This document shows positions 1-11,696 of a stretch of DNA of 64,000 bases, piece after piece. Source of the stretch: Gentiana macrophylla (Eukaryota > Streptophyta > Magnoliopsida > Gentianales > Gentianaceae); contig CM047810.1 of the NCBI GenBank assembly GCA_026214975.1, positions 35,513,318-35,577,317 of the forward strand. Direction: 5' to 3'. The first letter of the stretch is position 1, and each line of letters opens with the position of its first letter. Position numbers and translations under genes: made by a program. Under the pieces are notes generated by a model, which did no database searches, was not told the DNA's origin, and saw nothing but the letters and a program-made list of their open reading frames with translations.

Positions 1-114
1 TATTATATTCATAATATTATGTAAAATAATAACGTCTGTAATTTAAAATATTCGAATATTACACTAGAGTCCACAAATTGCTGAGCATGCATTTTGACAA
101 TACATTTAGCTTGG

Positions 115-380
115 CAAAATTGCAATTTTAATCCTGTAAGTTTTCACGATTTGTGTTTTAGTTTCATTTTTATTCCGATTATAATTTTAGTCCTGTAAAT
201 TGACTTTTAACGTGTCTGCAATTTTGGTCATGTCTAGCCGGAACTTACTGACGTAGTGAGAAATCTGGTCAAAATCTCTTACATTGCAATGACATCTTGC
301 CATTTTATCCCTCTTTGCCCACGTAAGAAAGTTTTGAAGGACTAAAATTGCATACTTACGAGACTAAAATCACAATTTTG
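115..380. mobile_element. MITE-like foldback element
   Basis: The two ends form an imperfect inverted repeat of about 26 bp: the left arm starts CAAAATTG at 115 and the reverse complement of the right arm starts CAAAATTG at 380. Both arms then continue with an ATTTTA-rich block ending in GTAAGT, with about 22 of 26 positions matching. The block ATTTTAGTCCTGTAA recurs once more near 183-197. There is no ORF. No target duplication could be recognised, so the borders are approximate. It could also be a piece of a non-coding LTR. Confidence 0.4.
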
Positions 381-551
381 GATTTATGCAATACATTGAT
401 GTAAGAAAATTATGTCGGGCCCATTATTTGAGCTCGAGTAATTTCCTTCTCCGTAATAGCGGTCTTATATGAATTGCGTATTCCCTAGGAAATATTCTAT
501 TTATTATTTATTGGTTATTTAAAAGGGGTTTTAATCCGATTAAAACTCGAT

Positions 552-1107
552 TGACGGTGTTGGATTCCGTCGGGTATCAAATCCGGGCTTAAATCAATCT
601 AGAGAAAATTATCAAGACCCAAGGATTAAGAATTATGCATGTGCGAGAGTATTTGTGTATGTTTAGACTAAGTCTGAGAGTTTGCTCTCAAGTTGCCTAC
701 GTATCCACCAAGTGCATTGGAATCAAGTCCTTCGTAGTTTCTTAGGGAATGATTATATAGGGAGTCTCTCACCCGTTTACTTGTCCTACAAGTAGTTGGA
801 TTCTTAACCCCTAAGGATTAATTTGCTTCTATCCCGGATCTTAGGGATAAGTATGGTTATAACTAATTATTCAAATTAGAGTGTTAATGATCCTGAATTC
901 TCTCCATAATTATCTGATTTGGCTACCTCGTAAATCAAATAAAGCTCAGCCCGACCTGCGTCAAGCTCTTTAGACCTGCTCGGTCCATGCTTAGCTATCT
1001 TTGGAGCCATGCTTTGACCAGATCGGACTTCCTACCTGGGGCTCCGATCCGTATTTCCTAAGTATTGTATGAATGACACTTGGCCTGTTCTGCTCCAGAC
1101 ATCGTCA
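552..1107 (-). mobile_element. Tat-family LTR, solo or partial
   Basis: This stretch is homologous, in the same (minus) orientation, to the LTR at 60740-61347, and in inverted orientation to the LTR at 37880-38490. Shared blocks are the start TGACG/TGATG, the AAGTTGCCTACGTATCC segment (689-705), the conserved CCCTAAGGATTA segment (near 800) and the ATGACACnTGGC segment (1073-1085). The length of 556 bp fits the 608-611 bp of its relatives. A minus-strand TATA-like run lies at 751-760. The left flank is not a clean primer-binding site. The right flank in sense reads GAGGGGTTTA, which could be a polypurine tract, so this may be a 3' LTR rather than a solo LTR. Confidence 0.65.
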
Positions 1108-1550
1108 TAAACCCCTCAGATCTGACTGTCCTTATTCGGTCAGCTTAGATCGGCTAGAGGTGGAGTACGTGCCACGACCCTGGTACTCGAAAGACTTTTC
1201 ATCATTTGCCACCTGGCCTCATGGTCACGTTGTCACCTTGTGCGGTAGTCGAGGCATTTTTTCCTCCATACCCGCCCCTGAACCGTTACCAATGCATTGG
1301 AGCGCCTCTCGAGGCGTATTCTGGGGTTATTACCCCCTTCTCTTGTCATATCAACCATTTCACTCATTTGCTATATTACAAGTTGAGGACGTCATTTCGC
1401 CGGTTACTCTCTCTTCTCCAACTTTCTGATTCTTCAAGTAAGCATTTTCCTTGTTTCTTTTTCATTTTGCTTGGTTAATGAGCTTAGTCCACTACTACTA
1501 GCGCGATTCTATTGAAAAGGAGTTTATTTGGTGTCTTATTAAGTGCAAGT
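1108..1550. other. Unassigned stretch, probably LTR or leader debris
   Basis: No gene was recognised. A pyrimidine-rich run with CTTTCTGATTCTTCAAGTAAG near 1421-1443 resembles the transcribed leader of a gypsy LTR. The 118-codon ORF that spans it starts inside the preceding LTR and has no recognisable domain. Confidence 0.3.
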
Positions 1551-2946
1551 TGATCAACCCAAGTTCATACCTTTAGATCATGTAAGTCACTCTACTCACG
1601 AAATACTAGCAAGAGTACTAGGTCAATCGTAGTATAGCAAGAGGCGAGTCAAGGTAAATCCACGAGAGATGATGTAACACGGATAATAGATTCACTATCT
1701 AATTAAGAACATAAATAATTGTCCACTAGTCCAGCGAGAAAAGCGAAAATGTAATTGGTTTCTCCCTTCTTACCGATCTCTAACTTGGTGTAACTAATCG
1801 TCATGTCTAATTTTCCCGTAATTCCCGATTCAACAAGAACATGATTTTAATTCGGTTTTGGCTACAGTGCGATCTCTTAACCTTGTCTATATCCATTGAA
1901 AGGGCGATGGCGTCTATGTGCGATTAACCTCCTTAGTTGGTTGTATTAACTCACACATGATAAGTTCTAGAAAGTGCGGATTAAGACCGAGAACATCCCA
2001 AGAAGATATCGTGGATTGACTAGCATATTCCTAGAGATCGATCCGGACTATGTCTAATTAACCACTTCACTTTATCTTCCTTCATGTTAATTTACAATGT
2101 ACAATAAGCGATTGGCTAGATCTAACCTATCGTTAATTAAACTTGTCGATCAACGTGGCGGCGAATCTTGAGACTTAGGGTGACCTAAAAGTGTCCATAG
2201 CTGTGGCGGCGATGGTTCTATACGGAATTTTATCATTACATTACGATTAATTCGGGTTAATTATGGTTCATTTAAACATGTATATCAATTACATTGCGTT
2301 AATCTAACTAATCTACCATGATAAAAACACAAAGGAAGGTTCAAAGCTTCATACCTTTATCAATGGTGGATCTAAGCAATCAACTCAAGCTAGATGATAG
2401 CGTGGAGAAAAAACCAAAGAAAACTAATGTAAAAAATCAAAGCAACATTTATTTCATGAAACTAATAATGAAAGTGTATTGTATATGCCTCATACATAAT
2501 AATGACTACGTCTGAGGCTTTATATAGCCATATAACCGACCTAGTTAGCCTAATCCTAACCGACTTAGTACATAACACGGCGACTTATTTTTGTGTCCTC
2601 CATGGTTCCCACGATTTGCAACTAGGGCTTTAGCTATTGCGAGGCCTCACTTCTTTCTTTTTAGGTCCAACATACTCTTCCATGGACTTCATCATCTCGG
2701 CCCATGACTTATAATAACTCGGATCAATCTTGATGCTCCGAATACGGTATACGAAAATGCGCGGAAGCGAGGCGAAACGATTACCATATTCACAAGATAA
2801 TTGTATAGATGCAAAATTCATGACCAAGGAACCAACACTAAGCAATCGATATATATTTCATACAATAATCGAATTACCACTTATCAGTCAAGCATAATTC
2901 ATGGTATATAAAGGTATAAGTTATTGTACTAATTTTAGTGTGATCA
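1551..2946 (-). repeat. 3' LTR of element X
   Basis: The boundaries are set by matching TGATCA termini at 1551 and 2941-2946 and by the polypurine tract directly outside the right end. The length is 1396 bp. It contains the non-coding block with TAGTATAGCAAG (1631-1642), which has a counterpart in the LTR of element Y (8398-8410). No 5' partner is present in the window. Confidence 0.5.
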
Positions 2947-2963
2947 ACTACCCCCCACTTAGC
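2947..2963 (-). other. Polypurine tract of element X
   Basis: On the minus strand the run GCTAAGTGGGGGGTAGT immediately precedes the LTR start TGATCA. It matches the tract CTAAGTGGGGGAGTAGT before the LTR at 18415. It would be the primer for plus-strand DNA synthesis. Confidence 0.6.
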
Positions 2964-3118
2964 TTTTAATCGTCCCGAGAAAAAAGGCGAAAGAAAATAA
3001 ACTCTCGGACCAATATACAAGTTAATTATAAACAGCTAAGCGTCACAGAGTCAAGATAAAAATCACGTCAACAAATATCCATAAGTAACGCATTAAACAA
3101 TATTCATGCCATGAACCG

Positions 3119-3135
3119 GTGTGTGTGTGTGTGTG
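3119..3135. repeat. GT microsatellite
   Basis: Eight to nine uninterrupted GT dinucleotides inside the internal region of element X. Confidence 0.8.
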
Positions 3136-3872
3136 CATTAACTCTCAACCTGCAGTATAGTAGACAAAATCACATTAAATTGACTTAAGCTTAGCTAGCC
3201 AATCCTGAAAATACTCGTCCCTTTACGTCATTGATTAGTTGATTTTTATTTTGATAACATAGGTCAAGTCAACTGGGCAAGATGGACCGGGAACCAAGTA
3301 CTACTCAAAGGTTCGCGTATATCAGGTCTATTTATTATGTGAGGTTCGTGCGTCTTAAGCTCTGAGTTCGCTTCCCTCTTTCCAAATAGAATAAAAAATT
3401 TCTTTTTTTTCTTTTTGCTTTTCACTTTTTGGCAGGGTGGAAACTCAATAATCTATCTATCCTCACGGTCTGCTCAATGACAAACAACCGAATCCGTTTT
3501 TCCTTAGCCCTTATAAGATCTACAACTTGACCTAAATGACCATAGGTAGAATAGAACTCATAAAAACAAAGGTCAAATCTAGTCAACATAATGCATCATC
3601 TATACTACACACTGAAGAAGTGAGTTATATGTGCTTGAAAAGGCGGTTCATAATATGTGGTTAACACGCAACTACTTCAAAAGTCGACATCACTTTTATC
3701 CGTTCGTTTGTGAAACAAAGATGTGAATAATTAGCTCTAAAAGATCAAAGACTTCATATCTTTGCAATCTCACTCGAAAAACACTCAAAAGACAAAGTGG
3801 TGAAAATGCATCTAAAATATTCATGACATATCAGAAACTAATGAAACACATAGTCGAGAGCTAAGTGATGTT

Positions 3873-3908
3873 CCTACCCCCTACTTAATCGAAGCATTGT
3901 CCCCAATG
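3873..3908 (-). other. Hairpin plus internal polypurine tract, element X
   Basis: CATTG (3895-3899) and CAATG (3904-3908) form a 5-bp stem around a 4-base loop. Next to it, in sense orientation, comes TAAGTAGGGGGTAGG. The same arrangement occurs at 11318-11341 and at 17433-17474. Confidence 0.5.
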
Positions 3909-4222
3909 ATTAACAATTTAAGAATAGAAAGGAACTTACCTGCGGTTAAGGGTGAAGCAGAGAAAGGAATCCATATCAATCATGTATTGGGAAATTCATG
4001 TAGAATCTACAATGGCGGTAACATACAAAATAGGGCAAAGTACTCGAGTGAACATAATGAAAATGTAAAAATGGCAGTAAGCAATATGAAAAGAGCAAAC
4101 AATATAAGCCATTCGAATACTTCATTTTATAAAAAAGAGAGACTACAATGAAAATGCCAAATTCGGAATAAAGAAAAAGGAAAACAATGGAGAAAAAGTA
4201 CAAAGAAAAGTTAAAAACAAAT

Positions 4223-4542
4223 CTAGTCATCCGAGTCAGACATCGGATCATCCTCGAAACTAGGAGGTGGTGCAGAAATGGATGGCCCAGCCCTCGAAAA
4301 ACATGAAGCATGTCTAGGGGCACAATCGTTGAGGTCAACTCCTCTTGCCCGATCAACCATGTGGGCATTCATTTGAGTCATAAAAGACTCGTACATAGAA
4401 ACAGATGCAAACCGGGGGACACCGTTGATAAGTGGGACGGCGTGTCCCTGCATATTCTGTTGTCCTCCTCTTCTTATAGGAACTTTGTTTTTTAGAAATA
4501 AAATTTGATTTTTGATGATGATTCATCACTTTATTAATTAAT
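4223..4542 (-). pseudogene. C-terminal part of element X ORF (plant transposon protein-like)
   Basis: The minus-strand frame ends with an acidic tail (residues DDPMSDSDD before the stop) preceded by a segment reading YESFMTQMNAHMVDRA. The N-terminal bulk is missing because a copia LTR starts at 4543. Its place just upstream of the hairpin and polypurine module parallels the longer ORF at 11697-12747, so it is probably the end of the same kind of protein. The function is unknown. It is too short for firm family assignment. Confidence 0.4.
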
Positions 4543-6180
4543 TGTTGTTTAAACCCCATTGATGAAGTGTTGAGGCTAAATGTTATAGTGAAAAGCTAAA
4601 AGATGTCTAGAACTGAATGTATAGGATTTATTAAAGTCGGATTATTGTATAGGTTATATCATTACAAACAACGTAATAGATAGAAGTCGTAAAACTAAAG
4701 CGAAAGTCATACAAAAGCGAAGGTACTCAAAACTTAAAGCGAAAGAACTTAAAGCGAAGTTTGAAGAAGGTAAGTTCGATGGATCAAAATCGGTTCGATT
4801 ATGAAGATTGAAGAAGCGAGGTTCACACTCGATTTATGAGAACTAAAAGCCGATACTATAAAGTAAAATTCGAGGTAAGTCCGTGATGACCTGAACATAT
4901 TTTATGGATCTTGTATTGCAGGCTATGTTACATAAGGACAATGTAACTTAGTTATTTTATGAAATAAAATGGTGTAATCTGATTTCGCAAATAAATATCA
5001 AATGAAAACTAGGAGTACTCAGTTTATGAAGAAGATTAAAAACTGACTTAATGCTTCTTAACAGTTAGAAACTGAAAACTAAGAATACTCAGTTTCAACT
5101 TAACAAGTCAGCCAATCAATCCTGTATGGATATCAGAACATTGAAGATCAAGTTATGTGATTGGTTGATGGTCTACCAAGTCAGAACGGTCATTGACAAG
5201 TCTGACACTTTGAAGCATATTCCAGAAATCCAATAAGGTTAGAAGAATTCAAAAGATATAGCCGTTGGATGTCTACCTATAAATAGGGGACTTTGATCAC
5301 ACACACAAGACACGAAGCAATAGCTAAGGATTAACAAGCATTTTTTGTGATCAAATTTGCGTGTAGTAATTGCAATCAATTTGAGCTTACAAAGATACAT
5401 CAAGAAATCATCAAAGTGTTCAAGCATACAAGACATATCTAGATCCAACACTTGAAGAACCACAAGCGTGAATCACTTTCTTGATTCAAAGACCCAACTT
5501 TGATTTATCAAAGTTTGAGACTGTGAAGCATTCCAGTCCAGGAATTTCCAAGACAGTTGAGGCGATCTAGGTATTTGTGTTTGTGGTGGAGCTGGTGAAG
5601 AGGCAATCAATCCTTCAGGACTAGTGGAGCTTTTGGAAGTAGCAATCAACTTTGTTTTCATTTGCATAGATTGTGAAGCTAGGGTTTAGTGAAAGACAAT
5701 CAACTATGGATTTTTGTCGTTGTAACCTTAAGAAGACTAGTGGAAATTTTCCTCTACATCACGAGGAAGAGTGGACTAATAGGATTACACCATCTGGAAC
5801 CACTATAAAAGCGTGTTTTTATTTACGCATTTTTATTACGCATTTATTTACTTTATCTAGTTATTTATTTCAATCAAGCAAACTCTTGGCATAAAAAAAT
5901 TGATTGAACTCACACTTAGCATAAAACTGAGTTTCATCAAAACTCAGATCAGCATAATTTCAAAGAGCAACATAATATAAGGCTAATTAATATATTTCCG
6001 ATGCATATAACTTGACTTTAGAAAAGTCGGTAGACACTTTTCTAAGACTCAGTTATCTTAACGCCGAACTAAGTTTTCAGTCTCTGTCAAACTCAGTTTG
6101 AGTTTCAGAAATTAATTTTTAGTGACAAGTTTTATCACCCCCCCTCTAAACTTGTCTGAAGCCTTACAAAGAGACCAACA
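4543..6180 (+). repeat. Sirevirus-like 5' LTR (a)
   Basis: The LTR starts TGTTG and ends CCAACA and is about 1638 bp long, as in elements 1 and 2 (1670-1690 bp). It shares the AAAGATGTCTAGA block near the start and the CCCTCTAAACTTG block at the end. A TATA box, CTATAAATAG, lies at 5277-5286. It is more diverged than the LTRs of elements 1 and 2. Confidence 0.7.
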
Positions 6181-6194
6181 ATTGGTATCGGGCG
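6181..6194 (+). other. Primer-binding site of LTR-a
   Basis: TTGGTATCGGGC directly follows the LTR end. The usual plant initiator tRNA-Met site is TGGTATCAGAGC, so the match covers TGGTATC and GC with a changed middle. Confidence 0.55.
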
Positions 6195-6286
6195 GTGTTC
6201 TTCTGTTCTTAGTAAATTCTCTTGTTGTTCTTCTTGAAAGTCTTAAAAACTGAACTTAGTGTTTTTCAAAACTTGCATCATGCACA

Positions 6287-6442
6287 ACAATCAGTATGCT
6301 AGATTGTTGATGTAGCATGGATAGGTTTGATTAGTATAAGAGACGTTTGCATGATAACTTAGCAGCAACACATGATGAAATGATGGATGTACTCACTATG
6401 GACCAATTCAGATCATGCAGACAGTTGAAGGAGGTGCGAAAG
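6287..6442 (+). pseudogene. Copia gag scrap 1
   Basis: The start reads MHNNQYARL, matching MDNSQYART of the gag at 46570. After several stops the frame recovers the stretch LAATHDEMMDVLT, identical to residues 29-41 of that gag. It is interrupted at 6443 by a solo LTR. Confidence 0.65.
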
Positions 6443-7837
6443 TGTTAGGAACATTTTATTTTGTTTTGATGATGGCCATACTAGCTGTTATAGCAAGCCT
6501 GAAATAAGTTAGAAATCTCTGTATAAGTCTTTACTTAGAGTCTGACATGTTGTATAATTTTAGTCAGACAAGTATTGTACTAGTTGGTAGGATGGCTAGG
6601 TAAAACAGAAATCCGGCAGAGTAAATGCAACCAAGTACCAACAGAGAAGCATGAAAACAAATGGACTGACTTATAACCAGGGAAGTATGTGATGACCTTG
6701 GATAAGTCTAAGTTATATTACAAGTGATGAAACTCATTGTTTAAATATGGTGTACACTGATCTCACACAAATCAAGGATCATTGAAGTACAAGTACTCTT
6801 GGAATATCAAAGAAAGTAAGAAAACAGCAATCCGGCGAGTAAATCTTATATCGGCTAAGTAAGGAATTGCGATAAAAAAGATTTCAACGACTAAGTCACA
6901 TAACCGATCAATCAATGGTCAAGTGAAGGAACAACGAGTAAGATATACCATCTATACTTATTACGAGCGTGGAAAACAAGCGAGATCAAGCAATTAATGC
7001 GAGAATCAATCAGGGCCAGTTTTATGATAGACATTTGAAGAAAATCCGGATCAAGCTGAAATCAAGGAGAATTAACTCGGGAGAATCAAGAATTAAATCA
7101 AGGATTATTCTACACATTAAATAGCCAACAGATGGATTTTTAAAACAAGGATTATCAAGGCTATAAATAGAAGGCATTGTGAGACAGAGACAAAAAAACA
7201 ACTAGCATATACAAGAACAAGCAGAAACTCTGTCAATTTCTTAAGCCTTCTATCTGAACTTAAAAGAACACATCTAGAGATCAACTCATCATTTAGAGAA
7301 TAAAGTCATATCAAGCACTGAGATTGATCGAAGATTTGTGAATTCATTTCACACCCCAGCCAAGCAATTGAATTAGAGTGATCGAGAAGGAGTTGCACCA
7401 CTTTGTGATAGGCTGCAAAGGATTTGTTCCCAGGCGCGGTGTGTTGAAGGCGAGTCACTAAAGCTTTTGTAGCCGGGAGTGATTGTCTTGGAGATTGTGA
7501 AGCTTGTGTAGCCAAGGACAATCTTAATATTGTATTGGTGAAAGACAATAGTGAATTCCTCCAATCATCACAGGAGAAGAGTGGATTAAGGGATTACACC
7601 ACCCGAACCACTATAAACCTTTGTGTTCATTTACTTACATACTTTACTTTACATCATTTACTTACCGATTTTTAGTCATACTCTGTGTGTGCATAATCTA
7701 CTTTGAAACAACTTTTAAGAAGGGACTTATCTGCTGCCCAAAAGTTTTTAATTATAAGAAAAGTTTTTGAAAATCTAGTATAGTCATTCACCCCCTCCCC
7801 CATACGACTATACTTTTACCCATCTCTGGGACCAACA
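6443..7837 (+). mobile_element. Sirevirus-like solo LTR (b) inside gag
   Basis: The LTR starts TGTTAGGAAC and ends GGGACCAACA, 1395 bp, with a TATA box GGCTATAAATAG near 7159-7170. Both flanks are gag sequence, but there is no internal region of its own. The 5-base flanks are GAAAG and ATAAG, so a target duplication is not clean. It belongs to a subfamily different from LTR-a. Confidence 0.6.
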
Positions 7838-7985
7838 ATAAGTAAGAGTTCAAAAACCCAAAGAACTGTGGAATGCTGAAGATAGAAAAAAGCAAATTTG
7901 GATAACATTGCCATGGATATCATCTGCAGAACCTTGGATAGCAACATGTACTTGAAAGTGAAAGACTGCAAAAGAATTGTGGAGC
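7838..7985 (+). pseudogene. Copia gag scrap 2
   Basis: The sequence resumes gag after LTR-b: the segment giving NIAMDIICRTLDSNMYLKV corresponds to NIAIDIIYRTLDSNMYMKV in element 2 (near 46800-46860). It then stops where LTR-c begins. Confidence 0.65.
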
Positions 7986-8345
7986 TGTTGGACATATTTT
8001 AGTTTTAATGATGAGTGCTAGACTAGCTGTTATAGGGCAGAGACAAAAAGATGTCTAGAATGAATGTATAGGTTTACTAGAGTTTGATCTTTGTATAGAT
8101 TTGATTAAACAAGCATTGTAAAGAGGTCAGCTGACTTGTTCAGCAGACCTATCTAGGTTAGGTGTTTAGTAAAGTGTCTAGGACCTGCTGAAGACTGAAG
8201 GATGAGGGTTCAAACTCAGTAATGAAGGCTAAGGGTACAAACTTAGTAATGAAGACTTAAAATCCAAGGATATGGGATCAGAAGTTAGGTAAGTCTATGA
8301 AGGCCTAAACTAATCACATATACCTTGTATTGAAGGTCTAAGTTC
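7986..8345 (+). repeat. Sirevirus-like LTR (c), 5' 360 bp only
   Basis: It starts TGTTGGACATATTTTAGTTT and tracks the first 360 bp of the LTR at 44787, including the GTATAGATTTGATTAAACAAGCA block. It ends abruptly at GGTCTAAGTTC, where the LTR of element Y begins. Confidence 0.7.
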
Positions 8346-9924
8346 TGATGGGTACTTTCTATGTGTCCAATCTTACCGGAAGTGTGCCGGGTCATTGTAG
8401 TCTAGCAAGCGGTCAAGGTCGTATCCTACTGAGGATGTGAGGTCAAACACCAAAAACTATTATTATCTTGATCTAAGTCACAAGATACAAGAAATTAATC
8501 ATTCTATTCTACTATTAATTCGATAATCAAATGATAAAGGACTAACCAAGGCAATTTCATTGATCAATAATCTCTTAGTGTCATGAAAATGATTGACGAC
8601 CTATCAAGGGTGTTCAAGTGTGTGAAGCAGTGTACTCATAAGCTAACAACTTCCCCTCATACAGTGTACAAAGTTGCACTATGCCTCCTCCTTGGCTTAG
8701 AACCACTAAACCTAATGATTCGACATGATAAGAACTTGACTACAAGACTAGTTTACTCCCGGGTAAGAAATTGAACTCCAACAAAGTCAACTTTACCTTT
8801 CGGTTTTCCTACCTCTTTCTCACACTAATATCTCCATTCGGTGTCCATTAAGTATGTGTGTGCAAGTATTGGTTAATTACTCCAATGCAAACAAGCCATA
8901 CAATACAAGTAGGAAAAAATTCAACACAACTGAAGCTAGAAACATACACAATCATTCCCAATCAAACACAAGAGATTAAACTAGCTCAACTACATTGCCT
9001 TGGCTAGTTATAGAACTAGCAACTCATTACTAAAACTACCAACATGTCAAGATTAGTATTCATAACAATGAGAACACTTAAAACAAGATAAAACTAAAAA
9101 TTTCTCAATCACAAGTGATGAACTTGAAAAGGGAGACTTTTATTCATCTTCCAAGAATCTTCCATGGAGTTTGGTACATAAAATTGTTAACCTTGCTCCA
9201 ATTAAACAATCCAAAAGATTAATCGAAGTTATTAAGATTTACACTTGCAATTAAAATGCTAAATGTGAGTAATTTTGGCTATAAGAGCCTTGGAGGTGGT
9301 GGTGCCTTCAAGAGGAAAGTGAGAGAGGGTTTTACATGTAATGCTTCCGAAAATATGAGCAATTGTGCTTTTAGACTCTGAAATCGGTTTGCGGTCTGCG
9401 CCGAACTCGCCCGGCATCGCCAAAATTGACATAGTAGTTTGATCTATCATAAAACATTAAATGCTCTGTCTGATCAATCTCTTATAACATAGTGTCTGCG
9501 GGACACTTTAGGTGCAATGCCGGTGGCAAGAAAATCCTTCTATTTTCCTTAATTTCTACGCGGTGCAAGCCGGAGAGGACTTTCGGCTGAGCGGTCATAA
9601 GCGAGAGTTTAAGAGCTCTCTTATTGATGATTGGATCTCTTCTCTAACACTATCTTGGACTTCAATCATCACCACATTAAGGTTTCATATCTCAGTATCT
9701 GCTGCAAAACAAAATAAACACATACCACGGGTAAATCTGATAACTAAATTAGGCTAATGAGCCTCAAAATACGCCAAAATAATCAATTCTTCTAATATCT
9801 CTTATGTACAAAAAGTGGTCCATATCATCACAACAATTGCTAAATTTGATACGATAACATCACTAAATGCTCAAGAAGTGGGATTAAAACATAGTAAAAT
9901 GCATCATCTGGTTGACTTACATCA
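8346..9924 (-). repeat. 3' LTR of element Y
   Basis: The ends are TGATG at 8346 and ACATCA at 9924, 1579 bp. The inner end touches a polypurine tract. It carries the GTCTAGCAAGCGGTCAAGGT block (8402-8421), seen in similar form in the LTR of element X. The outer end sits exactly on the break in the copia LTR at 8345. Confidence 0.5.
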
Positions 9925-9945
9925 ACCACTCCCCATAGCCTTTGA
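9925..9945 (-). other. Degenerate polypurine tract of element Y
   Basis: The minus strand reads AAAGGCTATGGGGAGTGGT just before the LTR start TGATG. It aligns with the tracts at 2947 and 18395 but has fewer G residues. Confidence 0.45.
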
Positions 9946-10556
9946 TGGAGTCCTCGAGCAAATGAAGCGACAAAATAACTAAAGTCACAAGATAAGAAAA
10001 TGCAATGTCAAGAGATGAAAGTTCAACTAGATGATGCAACCAATCAAAATCACAACTACATGTTAATTCGCTATCTAAGAGAGTAGTGGAGTGTGTGTGT
10101 GAATATTCTTCAAATTTACTATCAATCATGAAATCATGAAATCATGCATGCAAGACTTATTAAGTGCAAACCATAGGCTTAAGAATGATACCAATCTCCA
10201 CTAATCGAGGCATTCGGAGTCAAGTAGGTTGGTCGGGTAGAACTTGCAAGATTAAAACATTAGGCTCGGGTATTGGCAAATCGATGGGATAAAGGATATA
10301 TCAAAAGAACATATGCAAGATAGCAGAATCTACACCTTCAATTCCAAAGGTGCAAATTTGCACCTCCAACTATCGCATAATTGCCAAAGGCGTCTCCTCA
10401 ACAATAAATAAGAGATGAAGTACCACTTCAATAGATTTATCACCCAACTTAGATTGCTTGGACTTGTTGAATTTGTCCTTCAAAATTGCCTTCAATAGAA
10501 CTCACCATTTATTTCATCTTTATTTACAACTTTATTGAACTTCATTTGACATAAAA

Positions 10557-10567
10557 ATTTATTATTA

Positions 10568-10627
<60 letters not shown>
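10557..10627. repeat. ATT microsatellite
   Basis: About 20 near-perfect ATT trinucleotides. The poly-asparagine ORF on the minus strand here is only a translation of this repeat. Confidence 0.95.
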
Positions 10628-11317
10628 TTTACTAGAAAGGGAAGAAACATATATACAACAATGGACTCCGAACTTGATAAGATACCATCTCAACTTTGTA
10701 CCAATAATGTCATCCAACTCTTGCCCAACTTCTAATGTTGTCACCACAACAATACATAGAAACTTGCTAAACTTGCGGGACACAAGAGAATGTAGACCAA
10801 AATTAGGCTAAGGGTTGGATAATAATGAGGCTAATCACGAATGGCTAGTTTCGAGTGGGGTCTCGCCACTCTACAAAGGCTAAGGACAGGTGGAAAATAT
10901 GTTCGGGAAGGCCATTTGGCTATGGTTGAGTCAAAGAAATGCCATAACCGTCATCTCTAACTTTGACTCCAAACACCTTTCTATTTACGCCTCGAAAGGA
11001 TATCAAGCCTAAGTTCTACTTGCTATGGAAGCATGCTTACATGATTTCATAAAAGTTTGCATGTTAACAAAAGATCGGAATATACGTACTCAAAAAGTTC
11101 ACACTACCGTCAAAGATTTGCAAGTTAAAATGTACCTTTAATTCATCAAGGTTGCTCATTTTATTGAAGTATTCATTCTATTAATCCCAAAACTATATGT
11201 TATGCCAAAAGTATTTTATTCTACTTGATATGCTCAAAAAATAATCAAAATTAAGTGCTTCTCGAGTATCTAGTGAAATTACTCATTGTTGGACTAACTA
11301 CGTCTCCACTCCCCACT

Positions 11318-11341
11318 TACGAACTTGCATTGCCCTGAATG
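11318..11341 (-). other. Hairpin plus polypurine module, element Y
   Basis: The segment ACTCCCCACTTACGAACTTG followed by CATTG-CCCT-GAATG aligns with the module of element X. One stem position is mismatched. It lies downstream of the ORF, as in X. Confidence 0.4.
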
Positions 11342-11696
11342 AAAAGTGAGTAGTAAAGAAGTAGTTAGAGAAACAAGGAGGAATCAAAAGAAATAAACAT
11401 AGTGATGATAGGTGCAAAATGGTCTCGGCGCAAGCCAAATAGCGGCCGGCGTGTGCCGACATGTGCAAGACAGTGTGTGTATAGCAAAGGCGTCGTGCAC
11501 CGGGTTAGTTACGGAGCAAGCCGAGATAATCCGAATGATGGGCAGAAAACTATTGTAGCATAGAAGGAACTCGGGGGTTTACATTCATAAGGTAATCCGG
11601 GGAGACATACATCACGAAAGAAGGAGCGTAGCACAGATGCAAATAACAAAAGTAACAACTGGGATACCACTAAAATAGAGCATGCAAGCCTCGAGT

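Larger units (their letters stand above)
1551..4542 (-). mobile_element. Athila-like element X, truncated
   Basis: A minus-strand gypsy remnant. Reading on the minus strand the order is the C-terminal end of an ORF (4542-4223), a hairpin with an internal polypurine tract (3908-3873), about 900 bp of non-coding DNA, a terminal polypurine tract (2963-2947) and a 3' LTR (2946-1551). The 5' part is missing: a Sirevirus-like LTR abuts at 4543. Lineage is inferred from the architecture shared with element Y and with the tRNA-Asp-primed element at 13627. Confidence 0.55.
4543..8345 (+). mobile_element. Composite of three Sirevirus-like LTRs and a broken gag
   Basis: Order on the plus strand: LTR-a 4543-6180, PBS, gag scrap 1, LTR-b 6443-7837, gag scrap 2, LTR-c from 7986, which is cut at 8345 by element Y. 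The gag scraps are consecutive parts of one reading frame, so LTR-b sits inside gag as a solo LTR. LTR-c may have arrived by insertion or by recombination. Confidence 0.65.

Noticed and set aside
1073..1429. 118-codon plus-strand ORF
   Set aside because: It begins inside a minus-oriented LTR and shows no domain or conserved pattern.
10565..10783. Minus-strand ORF with a poly-asparagine tail
   Set aside because: It is the translation of an ATT microsatellite and continues into non-coding LTR-element DNA.
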